From assembly GCA_025363505.1 (NCBI GenBank), contig JANYDV010000268.1, positions 1 through 24,900 on the forward strand: a stretch of DNA of 24,900 bases. The letters run 5' to 3'. This DNA comes from Bacteroidota bacterium (GTDB lineage: Bacteria > Bacteroidota > Ignavibacteria > Palsa-1295). The notes beneath the pieces were generated by a model. It was not told the DNA's origin and did no database searches. It saw only the letters and a program-made list of their open reading frames with translations. A program made the translations under genes and the position numbers. The first letter of the stretch is position 1. Each line of letters begins with the position of its first letter. Positions 7,814-15,387 of this stretch are shown here, one piece after another.

Positions 7814-8728
7814 ATGAACGAAACAGAATATCAAAGTCAAGAGCAAGACCGATCGCCGATCATTTCAAGGCGAAGGTTTCTTTATAGTAGCATCGTCGGT
7901 GTCAGTGCGGTTGCAGTGGCGGGTTGCGTTGGTGGTATCGCGTCGAGAAATAACATCGAGGTTTCACGCATCAGCGTTACTATCCCTAATCTTCCGACTG
8001 AATTTAAGAACACCACCATCACGCTTGCCAGCGATATTCATTCAAGCCCCTATATGACACTTGGGGATATGAAGAATATCGTGAAGATCATTAACGACCT
8101 TCGCTCCGATATTATTCTCCTGCCCGGTGATTTCGTCACCAGCCATCGCAACGAATTACCTCCGGTGGTTGAAGCACTTTCCGAGCTTCGTGCCCCGATG
8201 GGTGTGTTTGCAACCACCGGGAATCACGAATTTTATGTTGATGCTGATTTGGTCAGCGAAGGAATTACCAGTGCGGGTATCCTTATGCTTCGCAATGATA
8301 ATTTTGTTCTTCATCGCAACGGAGCCGCACTTTATATTCTTGGTGTCGATGATATTGATGCCGAAGGTATCGTGCAATATGTTGACGGCAAACCGGCACC
8401 GCATATCGAAGCCGTCTTCAAAAACGTCCCGACCAATGCTGCGACGATTCTGATGAATCATAAACCATATCGTTTTGAAGATTACACCAAAACAAATGTC
8501 GGCTTGATGCTCTCAGGTCATACACACGGCGGGCAGATTGTGCTTGCCCGTTTCGGCAAGACCGTTATTTGCCCAAGTGCATTCGCCTCGAAATATATTG
8601 AAGGCTTGTATCTCGATCCTGCAAACATCAGTAAAACACAAATGTATGTGAGTCGTGGTCTCGGCACGGTCGCACTGCCAATGCGCTTGAACTGCCCACC
8701 GGAGATTACTCAGATCACATTGGTGTAA
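7814..8728 (+). CDS. YkuE-like calcineurin-type metallophosphoesterase with Tat-like leader
   Basis: A 304-residue metal-dependent phosphoesterase. Residues 18-45 resemble a twin-arginine signal: SRRRFLY, a hydrophobic stretch, then VAGC at 35-38, which could be a lipobox (Cys38). Binuclear metal ligands are Asp74 and His76 (ASDIH), Asp106 (LLPGDF), Asn137 and His138 (TGNHEF), His216 (MNHKP), and His236 and His238 (SGHTHGGQ). This order and the GHTHGGQ ending match the YkuE/YaeI group. Some members hydrolyse lipid-linked or UDP-sugar pyrophosphates in the envelope; the substrate here is unknown. The frame is open back to the stop of the preceding membrane protein, including a TTG at 7793; the ATG at 7814 is chosen. 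If the upstream stop were read through, the leader would be an internal membrane helix instead of a Tat signal. Confidence 0.9.
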   Translation: MNETEYQSQEQDRSPIISRRRFLYSSIVGVSAVAVAGCVGGIASRNNIEVSRISVTIPNLPTEFKNTTITLASDIHSSPYMTLGDMKNIVKIINDLRSDIILLPGDFVTSHRNELPPVVEALSELRAPMGVFATTGNHEFYVDADLVSEGITSAGILMLRNDNFVLHRNGAALYILGVDDIDAEGIVQYVDGKPAPHIEAVFKNVPTNAATILMNHKPYRFEDYTKTNVGLMLSGHTHGGQIVLARFGKTVICPSAFASKYIEGLYLDPANISKTQMYVSRGLGTVALPMRLNCPPEITQITLV

Positions 8729-8761
8729 GAGAGTCGTTAGTCGAGCGACTACTCAATTCCG

Positions 8762-8769
8762 TATATTTG
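8762..8769 (+). promoter_or_regulatory. Candidate promoter -7 box for rnhA
   Basis: TATATTTG is an exact match to the Bacteroidota -7 consensus TAnnTTTG. It lies 38 bases before the rnhA ATG, in the 79-base gap after the phosphoesterase gene. The -33 element is poor: the best candidate is TTAG at 8737-8740, 21 bases upstream. A transcript would start near 8775. Confidence 0.4.
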
Positions 8770-8807
8770 TATTTAATACTGCGTACTACATTTAATAATA
8801 TTACTCA

Positions 8808-9293
8808 ATGCCTGAGGCTCTTGCCCGTCCACTTGTTACGATCTACACAGACGGCGCCTGCTCGGGCAATCCGGGTCCGGGTGGTTATGGTCTTATTCTC
8901 ATCGGCGAGCAAGGTCATCGCAAGGAATTGTCGCAAGGCTATAAGCGCACCACGAATAATCGGATGGAGCTTCTGGGGGTAATCACAGGACTCGAATCGC
9001 TGAAAGTACCGTGCAGAGTGAAAATCTTTACCGATTCACAATATATCGTCAAAGCCATTGAAGAGGGCTGGCTCCGCAATTGGGTGAAGAGAAATTGGCG
9101 TAAAGCCGACAAACAACCCGTAATTAACAAAGACTTATGGATGCGGATGCTTGCATTACTCGAAGAGCAAAGTGTCACGTTCCATTGGACAAAAGGTCAT
9201 GCCGGCGACCCGTTAAACGAGCGTTGTGATGAACTTGCCGTCAATGCTATTACCGAGACTGAACTTCTCGTCGATGAGGGCTATCACGGATGA
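8808..9293 (+). CDS. rnhA: Ribonuclease HI
   Basis: Degrades the RNA strand of RNA-DNA hybrids, for example Okazaki primers and R-loops, in the cytoplasm. The 161-residue length is normal for a bacterial RNase HI. The DEDD catalytic set is complete: Asp15 (YTDGACSGNPGPGG), Glu54 (NNRMELLG), Asp76 (FTDSQY) and Asp141 (NERCDELA). His131 lies in the flexible HWTKGHAG loop, and the basic handle (WVKRNWRKADKQPV) is present. The ATG at 8808 places the first strand correctly. The TGA stop overlaps the start of the acylase gene as ATGA, so the two are co-transcribed and probably translationally coupled, although no functional link is known. Confidence 0.96.
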   Translation: MPEALARPLVTIYTDGACSGNPGPGGYGLILIGEQGHRKELSQGYKRTTNNRMELLGVITGLESLKVPCRVKIFTDSQYIVKAIEEGWLRNWVKRNWRKADKQPVINKDLWMRMLALLEEQSVTFHWTKGHAGDPLNERCDELAVNAITETELLVDEGYHG

Positions 9294-11842
9294 TTATTCG
9301 CTTCGTGTTTGGTCTCATTATTCTTCTGCTGATTATTGTCGGTTGTAGCTATCTTTTCGGTCTTCATGGTATTGATCGTTCGCTTCCTCAATATGAGGGT
9401 GAAGCAACGGTACAATTTGCCAAACATCCCGTAACAATCTACCGTGATAGCTTTGCACTCGCTCATATTTATGGCGAGACGGATGCTGATGATTATTATG
9501 CACTTGGATATGCACACGCACAAGAGCGTTTATTTCAAATGGATCTCAGCCGACGTTTCGGCACCGGCAAACTCTCTGAGATCATTGGCGAAAAAGGCGT
9601 AATACTCGACCGATGGGCTCGGACGATTGGCTTCAATCATATTGCAATTGCTATGTGGAATGCCGCAACAGCGGAGACACGCTCCTTTTTAGCGCAATAT
9701 GCTAACGGTGTTAATGACTATATAGCATCCCATCGCGGAAGAATGGGTTTCGAGTTTGATGCACTCCATTACGAACCCGAATACTGGAAACCGACTGATT
9801 GTATGGTCATCGGCAGACTGATGTCATGGGAAATGAACTTTGCTTTTTGGAACGATGCCGCATTCGCCGATATAGCGGGACATATTGACTCTCTCCATCT
9901 CGCGTCGCTCTTTCCGGGCTACCCCGCAAACGCCCCGACCATACTCGGTGATCAAACCGGAATCCCACACCCGACTCCCGTAACCCATCCACTCGATACA
10001 ACCAAAGCAAAGACTACTGCGCTATTGTACGAATCTGTATTGCGCTTAGTTCATGATTCAATCGGCTCGCTCTTCGGATCATCAAGTGCCGGTGGCGGGT
10101 CAAATTGTGTTGCGATTGCATCACGAAAAACCACAACAGGTTCTGCGTTACTCGAAAACGATATGCATCTCGGGCTTGGTGCTCCGGCGCGGTGGTATCT
10201 CGTACATCTACAATCGAAACAAGGGCTGAATGTCGCAGGTTTTACCATACCGGGATTGCCACTGATATTAAGTGGTCGAAATGCAAGTATCAGTTGGGGC
10301 TTAACCAACGGGATGATTGACGAGTTGGATTATTTTAATATCACCCTTGAGCCTGATGGCAAAACCTATCATACTCCTTCCGGCAACAAAGAAATAACTA
10401 CTTATCAAGAGATCATTCGAGTACGAACAGAAGATCAGGAAATCCCTATACGATTAGATACAGTTATTATTCGCTCCACCGATCAAGGACCGATCGTCAG
10501 TGCATTACCAACCTATATGCTCGGCAAAACGGTGAGTCCGTATCCGGGCATCACCGTATCTGATCAATATTTTCACAGTCTTACGCAAACACAAGCAATT
10601 GCATTACAGTGGAATGGTCTCTATAGTAGTACTGATGAGTTAGGTTGCTTCTTTAAGATGCATCGCGCTCGTGCGATTGCTGAAGTATCAATATTGATGA
10701 AAGACTTTGCGACACCATGTTTGAATATGTCGCTAGCGTCAACAAAAGGTGGGAATATCGCCTATCGGTTAATTGGTCGCATCCCCATTCGTAATGGTTC
10801 TGAAGAGCAATTGCTTCTTCCTCGTGATGCAACGAAAGCAAGTGATCTGTGGCAAGGATTTACGACACTTGAAAATAATCCGCGTAGCGATGACCCCGCT
10901 TCGGGCTATATCGTCAGTGCCAACAACCCAGCATCTGCTTATCGTCAGGTACCGCAAGGGCAACATTGGGAGCCACCGGGACGAGCCGAGCGATTGAATC
11001 AACTCATATCAAGCACAAAGAAAATCGACCGCAAACAATTACAACGCATCGTCACTGACATCTCAAGTCCGTTTGATTATAGTGAGTTGCGTCCGTCGAT
11101 ACTGGCGCTTTATCGTGGCGCAGTTATTGACTCAACAATTACGATTGATCTCACCGAACAAACAGCACTGGATTATATCGAAAATTGGGACGGTGTACAA
11201 GACACGACTGACATTACAACGACAATTCTCAATGTCTATCTGCTCAAAATGTTTGCCAATACTTTTTCGGATGAATTAGGAATCGAACGCTTTAATGAGT
11301 TTTGCTATATCAATAATGTTCCTGTTCGAACACTCGGGCGTTTACTGACTGAGAAAGATAATATTTGGTGGGATGACATACGGTCGCCTCAACACGAAAA
11401 CCGAGATGATATTGTCAGACGAGCATTCACACAAACTATCGCTTGGTTAAAGAATCGTTTTGGGAGTGATGTTCGGCGTTGGAATTGGGGAAAACTTCAT
11501 ACACTGACGTATGAACATTTTGTCGGCAAAGCTTCCCCACTTGTCGGCGATGTTGTTAATATTGGTGCAGGGATGGCGCCGGGTGGTCTTACGACAGTTG
11601 TTCAAGCAAGTTATTCTTTCTGGAATCCTTTCCTTCAAAAAGTCGGACCAAGTATGCGAATGATAGCCGATATGAGTTCAAGCTCGTTATTGGTATCACT
11701 TCCGACGGGCAACAGCGGGAATGTCTTTAGTCCCCATTACCGCGACATGCTCGATCTTTTCAAAAAAGGGAACTTGATAGAGATGCCGATGAATTCCATC
11801 GATCCTACATGGAAAAAACTGACGCTAAAGGTTTCGGAATAG
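9290..11842 (+). CDS. Penicillin acylase family (Ntn hydrolase) envelope protein
   Basis: An 850-residue precursor of the penicillin G acylase/AHL acylase/cephalosporin acylase superfamily. Residues 1-24 are a hydrophobic leader; IVGC at 16-19 could be a lipobox (Cys19), otherwise it is a signal anchor. The alpha-chain part contains YALGYAHAQERLFQMDLSRR (70-89). After a linker comes the autoproteolysis site GGG|SNCVAIA, which makes Ser271 the N-terminal nucleophile of the beta chain. DMHL (291-294) and the later SWGLTNG motif are conserved. Members cleave amide bonds of acylated compounds (beta-lactams, acyl-homoserine lactones, other N-acyl amides); the true substrate here is unknown. The ATG overlaps the rnhA stop by four bases. 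Confidence 0.92.
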   Translation: MIIRFVFGLIILLLIIVGCSYLFGLHGIDRSLPQYEGEATVQFAKHPVTIYRDSFALAHIYGETDADDYYALGYAHAQERLFQMDLSRRFGTGKLSEIIGEKGVILDRWARTIGFNHIAIAMWNAATAETRSFLAQYANGVNDYIASHRGRMGFEFDALHYEPEYWKPTDCMVIGRLMSWEMNFAFWNDAAFADIAGHIDSLHLASLFPGYPANAPTILGDQTGIPHPTPVTHPLDTTKAKTTALLYESVLRLVHDSIGSLFGSSSAGGGSNCVAIASRKTTTGSALLENDMHLGLGAPARWYLVHLQSKQGLNVAGFTIPGLPLILSGRNASISWGLTNGMIDELDYFNITLEPDGKTYHTPSGNKEITTYQEIIRVRTEDQEIPIRLDTVIIRSTDQGPIVSALPTYMLGKTVSPYPGITVSDQYFHSLTQTQAIALQWNGLYSSTDELGCFFKMHRARAIAEVSILMKDFATPCLNMSLASTKGGNIAYRLIGRIPIRNGSEEQLLLPRDATKASDLWQGFTTLENNPRSDDPASGYIVSANNPASAYRQVPQGQHWEPPGRAERLNQLISSTKKIDRKQLQRIVTDISSPFDYSELRPSILALYRGAVIDSTITIDLTEQTALDYIENWDGVQDTTDITTTILNVYLLKMFANTFSDELGIERFNEFCYINNVPVRTLGRLLTEKDNIWWDDIRSPQHENRDDIVRRAFTQTIAWLKNRFGSDVRRWNWGKLHTLTYEHFVGKASPLVGDVVNIGAGMAPGGLTTVVQASYSFWNPFLQKVGPSMRMIADMSSSSLLVSLPTGNSGNVFSPHYRDMLDLFKKGNLIEMPMNSIDPTWKKLTLKVSE

Positions 11843-11844
11843 TA

Positions 11845-11867
11845 ATAGCAACGAAACTGTTTGCTAT
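11845..11867 (+). terminator. Weak inverted repeat after the acylase gene, possible terminator
   Basis: ATAGCAA (11845-11851) and TTGCTAT (11861-11867) pair perfectly around a 9-base loop, two bases past the acylase stop. The following CTATACATTTTATTTCTT is T-rich but interrupted, and the stem is AT-rich, so termination would be partial at best. Confidence 0.35.
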
Positions 11868-11892
11868 CTATACATTTTATTTCTTAATGATA

Positions 11893-12234
11893 ATGAAGCA
11901 TTTAGTAATCATAATCAGCATTCTCGCTCTCGGATTGTTCTGCAACAGTTGCGCCGAGAAATCACAGGCACAGGAAAAAACGGCTACCATTACGCTGAGC
12001 ACGGCGAAATGCGAGACCTGTAAAAAGAATATCGAAAAAGCATTGAAGGACGTCCCGGGAGTAAACAACGCTATTGTTTCGACCAAAGCACCAAAATCAG
12101 TAACGGTCGTATATAATGCGAGTATCACTTCCGAGCAAAAGATTTGCGAAGTTATTTCGAAAGCCGGTTATAACGCCAACGGAGTTTCGCGTGATACTGC
12201 CGCTTACGAGAAACTTGATGCTTGCTGTAAATAA
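11893..12234 (+). CDS. HMA (heavy-metal-associated) domain putative lipoprotein
   Basis: A 113-residue secreted protein. Residues 1-20 form a hydrophobic leader ending in FCNSC, a plausible though imperfect lipobox with Cys20 as the lipidated residue. Residues about 30-95 are a ferredoxin-like HMA domain with the metal-binding pair Cys40-x-x-Cys43 in STAKCETCKKNIEKAL, followed by the usual VPGVxxAxV helix-strand. A short tail ends in KLDACCK; a C-terminal CC pair recurs in related proteins of this lineage (recall). The likely role is binding or passing Cu(I), Zn or Hg(II) in the periplasm. A P-type ATPase is not adjacent. The frame is open to 11809 inside the acylase gene, but the signal peptide fixes the start at the ATG at 11893 or 11887. 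Confidence 0.83.
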   Translation: MKHLVIIISILALGLFCNSCAEKSQAQEKTATITLSTAKCETCKKNIEKALKDVPGVNNAIVSTKAPKSVTVVYNASITSEQKICEVISKAGYNANGVSRDTAAYEKLDACCK

Positions 12235-12255
12235 TTTTTAATCTCCTACTCTGTA

Positions 12256-12927
12256 GTGCGCATTGATATTATTTCCGCAGTTCCCAAAGTGCTCGAAAGC
12301 CCGTTGGGCGAGAGCATTATCAAACGTGCACAAGAGCGAGAGATTGTCGAAATTGTAATACATGATCTACGAGAGTTTGGGCTTGGCAACTATCATCAAA
12401 TAGATGATATCCCTTTTGGCGGGGGTGCGGGAATGGTGCTCCGGGTCGAACCAATCTTCTCGGTTATCCGCAAACTTCAAGCCGAAAGAAACTACGATGA
12501 AATTATTTTTCTCACACCCGAAGGCGAACGGTTTTCCCAGCAAATAGCGAATGAGCTTTCATTGAAACAAAATATTATTTTACTCTGCGGAAGATATAAA
12601 GGAATTGATGATCGCATTCGCCAAGCACTGATCACCAAAGAAATTTCCATTGGCGATTATGTCCTCACCGGCGGAGAACTACCGGCGGCAGTACTGACTG
12701 ATGCGATCGTTCGGTTGTTGCCGGGTACACTTGGTGATAGCGAAAGCGCATTGCTCGATTCATTTCAGAACGGAGTTCTTGATGCCCCGCTTTATACCAA
12801 GCCCGCAACATTCGAGGGGATGAGTGTACCCGAAGTGTTGCAGAGTGGTCATCATGCAAAAATAGATCAGTGGCGAAGCGAACAAGCCATCGAACGAACC
12901 AAACAACGCCGTCCCGATCTGCTATAA
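12256..12927 (+). CDS. trmD: tRNA (guanine37-N1)-methyltransferase TrmD
   Basis: Methylates G37 next to the anticodon using SAM, preventing +1 frameshifting; usually essential. The 223-residue protein shows the SPOUT trefoil-knot signatures: DDIPFGGGAGMV (50-61), FLTPEGERF (85-93), LLCGRYKGIDDR (109-120) and ISIGDYVLTGGELPA (130-144). The C-terminal part has ALLDSF, with Asp168 equivalent to the catalytic Asp169 of E. coli by motif alignment, then LYTKPATFEGMSVPEVLQSGHH. The start is a GTG at 12256, giving the conserved N-terminus MRIDIISAVP. The stop falls 67 bases before the adaptor gene. The usual neighbours rpsP, rimM and rplS are absent here. Confidence 0.96.
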   Translation: MRIDIISAVPKVLESPLGESIIKRAQEREIVEIVIHDLREFGLGNYHQIDDIPFGGGAGMVLRVEPIFSVIRKLQAERNYDEIIFLTPEGERFSQQIANELSLKQNIILLCGRYKGIDDRIRQALITKEISIGDYVLTGGELPAAVLTDAIVRLLPGTLGDSESALLDSFQNGVLDAPLYTKPATFEGMSVPEVLQSGHHAKIDQWRSEQAIERTKQRRPDLL

Positions 12928-12994
12928 ACAGTGCATTCAGAATTACCAAACCGTTTTACTGCTTTTGAGTGTATGTGTTAGCTCTAAGATTATT

Positions 12995-14095
12995 ATGACC
13001 GAACGAACAACCGGACGAAAGAAACGCTCACGAATCAAGACGATCATTCTTATAGCAGTGGTCATCGTTGCTATTGGTGGTGCGATCTATTATGTCCTTC
13101 AAAGTCGTAAGCCGGTTGTCGAACTTGGTCGGGTGACCAGCGGTCCTATTACCACAGCAGTATATGCAACAGGTATCGTCAGTGCCGAGCGCCAAGCAAC
13201 ACTGCGTGCGCAAGTATCGGGAAAGCTCAATTCATTCTCAGTTTTACAAGGACAATTTGTTCGTAACGGGTTGATATTGGGTTCTATCAGTGTCAATGGT
13301 AGTGCTGAGCAGATCACCCAAGCAGAAGCTGTGATAGAATCCGCGAAGATCAGTTATGAAACGGCGCTTGATCAATATCACAAAGCCGAACGTCTTTCCT
13401 CTGAGAATGCAATCGCGAAAAATACCCTCGACCTTGCAAAAAGCGACCTTGACCGAAGCAAGACCATGCTCGATCAAAGCAAGGCTGCACTTGCCCAATT
13501 ACAGTCAACGCTGCAACAGCGAAATATCATCGCGCCAATGACCGGTATTGTTATTCGAACACCTGCAAAAGCCGGCGACGTTGTGGTTGTCGGTCAGCAA
13601 CTTGTTACAATCGTTGATACGACATCACTCGAAGTTGATGCAGAAGTTGATGAAACCGATGTCACAAAAATTGTCATCGGACAAAAGGTGATCCTTGCAT
13701 TTGATGCATACGGAACGCAACGATTTAATGGAACAGTATCTCGTATCATTCCTATTACCGATCAAATTAAAAAAACTTCGCATATTATTATTTCACTCAT
13801 CAATGCACCGACACTCCAGGATGGAATGACCGCAACAGCGAATATCATCATCAGCCAACGAGCAAAGACGACACTTGTGCCAAAAGAAGCCGTGATCGCT
13901 CAGGGTGATTCGACTTTCGTGTGGATCGTTAGTAATAAGCACTTAAAAAAATTATTTTTCAAAGCGGGTGAAAGTGATGCACGATGGGTTGAAAGTGTCA
14001 ATAGTTTAGAAGACGGCTCAACGGTCGTAACAAACCCAAGCTTAGAATTAAAAGAAGGGATAGAAATAAAAACCGCGGTTGTCTCTGCACCGTAA
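12995..14095 (+). CDS. HlyD/MacA-type periplasmic adaptor (membrane fusion protein)
   Basis: A 366-residue inner-membrane-anchored adaptor linking an ABC pump to an outer-membrane channel. It has a basic start (RTTGRKKRSRIK), one membrane helix (about 15-35), a lipoyl-like half domain (ATGIVSAERQATLRAQVSGKL), and an alpha-helical hairpin (about 105-172, rich in Ala, Ser, Lys and Leu heptads). The second lipoyl half follows (IIAPMTGIVIRTPAKAGDVV), then beta-barrel and membrane-proximal domains (about 210-360). The frame is open to a TTG at 12965, but the ATG at 12995 gives the normal cytoplasmic tail. Two FtsX-type permease genes follow, 23 bases on, so the three form an operon. Substrate unknown. 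Confidence 0.9.
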   Translation: MTERTTGRKKRSRIKTIILIAVVIVAIGGAIYYVLQSRKPVVELGRVTSGPITTAVYATGIVSAERQATLRAQVSGKLNSFSVLQGQFVRNGLILGSISVNGSAEQITQAEAVIESAKISYETALDQYHKAERLSSENAIAKNTLDLAKSDLDRSKTMLDQSKAALAQLQSTLQQRNIIAPMTGIVIRTPAKAGDVVVVGQQLVTIVDTTSLEVDAEVDETDVTKIVIGQKVILAFDAYGTQRFNGTVSRIIPITDQIKKTSHIIISLINAPTLQDGMTATANIIISQRAKTTLVPKEAVIAQGDSTFVWIVSNKHLKKLFFKAGESDARWVESVNSLEDGSTVVTNPSLELKEGIEIKTAVVSAP

Positions 14096-14118
14096 TTTTT
14101 CCCTATTGATTTGTTTGA

Positions 14119-15387
14119 ATGTTGAACACCATATTTTTTATCGCTCTTCGTCAACTTTCCGGTCGTAAACGTCAGACCGTTCTTACGATACTCGGTATTT
14201 CAATTGGTTCGATGGTGTTGTTAGTTACACTGGGCATTGCGGCTGGTCTGGGCGTAATGGTAAGTGAAAAATTAATCGAAGTTTCGGCACAGATAACAAT
14301 AAAAGGTGAGAAAGTACAATCTGCGAATGCAATTGATCTTCTCAAGACAGATACTTCGGATAAGAGTATTGATGCACTCTCAGTAAAATCAGTACCGCGC
14401 CAACGTATAGAAATACGACCATACTTGCAAGTACTCGACAATGTTGATAGAATTCCATTGATTGATGATGCTTCCCCGTTCGTGATCGCCCGTACCATTG
14501 CTCAGCGTGGTACACTGTCGCGTCCTATGGAAACTCGGGGCATCATTCCGAAGCGAGAAGCGGGCATCGGCAGCTTTGTAAACTTTCTTAAAGGCGGCAC
14601 GATCGAGCAACTCTCTGCCTCGAGTGATGCGATCATCCTTGGTGAAGGAATTGCTCGGCGTATCAATGCTCATCTCGGCGATATTATTCAAGTCATTAGT
14701 TCATCAGGGGCAATCTTTAATCTGAAGATTGTTGCGTTCTATCGTTCGGGTCTCGCATCGGTTGATGATAACCGTGCATTCGTCAATCTTCGCATTGCCC
14801 AAACAATGGAAGGAATGCCGATCAATTCAGTCAGTGGTATCGGCATTCATACTAAAGATCTCGAACGACTCAATGAAGTCAAAGAAGCGATCATGAGTCG
14901 GACCGCTTACAAAGCAGAGACATGGGAAGAGATCAATGCTAATCTTATCAGTTTTAGTCGTACGCAACGCTTCACAACATTTATCCTGAGTGTCTTTACT
15001 TTTATTGTCGCTGGTTTCGGGATCTCGACGGTACTTGTCACTATTGTCTTACAAAAAAGAAGAGACATTGCGGTAATGAAAAGTTTTGGATTTAGCAGAA
15101 CTTCTATTTCGAGAATATTTATTCTTGAAGGTGTGATGCTTGGTATTATCGGCACAATCGTTGGTATTATTTTAGGATACTACGCTGCTTCAGCAGTCAG
15201 AGCTATTCGCTTCGAACCTAATCAAGCAGGGCTTATCAGAAATGATCGCATCAATGTCATCCTATCCGCTTCGTCATATATTTTAGTAATCTCGTTTTCG
15301 GTGGTGATGGCAATTGTTGCAAGTATTGCTCCTGCACGACGTGCATCAAAGCTTAAGCCGGTTGATATCTTGCGAGGGCAAATATGA
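14119..15387 (+). CDS. FtsX/MacB-type ABC transporter permease (first of two)
   Basis: A 422-residue membrane protein with the MacB/LolCE layout. There is one helix near the N-terminus (about 20-42, LTILGISIGSMVLLVTLGIA), a large periplasmic MacB-PCD-type domain (about 45-280), and three C-terminal helices in an FtsX domain (about 285-415). A cytoplasmic coupling segment, KRRDIAVMKSFGFSRTSISRIF, lies between helices two and three, and the end is APARRASKLKPVDILRG, as is typical. No nucleotide-binding domain is fused. It overlaps the second permease by ATGA, implying coupled translation and a heterodimer. The ATG at 14119 gives the family-typical start with IALRQLSGRKRQT. With the upstream adaptor it would form a tripartite-style exporter or a lipoprotein/lipid shuttle. 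Confidence 0.92.
   Translation: MLNTIFFIALRQLSGRKRQTVLTILGISIGSMVLLVTLGIAAGLGVMVSEKLIEVSAQITIKGEKVQSANAIDLLKTDTSDKSIDALSVKSVPRQRIEIRPYLQVLDNVDRIPLIDDASPFVIARTIAQRGTLSRPMETRGIIPKREAGIGSFVNFLKGGTIEQLSASSDAIILGEGIARRINAHLGDIIQVISSSGAIFNLKIVAFYRSGLASVDDNRAFVNLRIAQTMEGMPINSVSGIGIHTKDLERLNEVKEAIMSRTAYKAETWEEINANLISFSRTQRFTTFILSVFTFIVAGFGISTVLVTIVLQKRRDIAVMKSFGFSRTSISRIFILEGVMLGIIGTIVGIILGYYAASAVRAIRFEPNQAGLIRNDRINVILSASSYILVISFSVVMAIVASIAPARRASKLKPVDILRGQI

Noticed and set aside
8732..8750. AGTCG/CGACT hairpin after the phosphoesterase gene as a terminator
   Set aside because: Short stem with competing registers and no T-tract after it (ACTCAATTCC follows).
11809..11892. Longer start for the HMA protein inside the acylase gene
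   Set aside because: It would bury the signal peptide behind 28 residues read from the acylase coding region in another frame.
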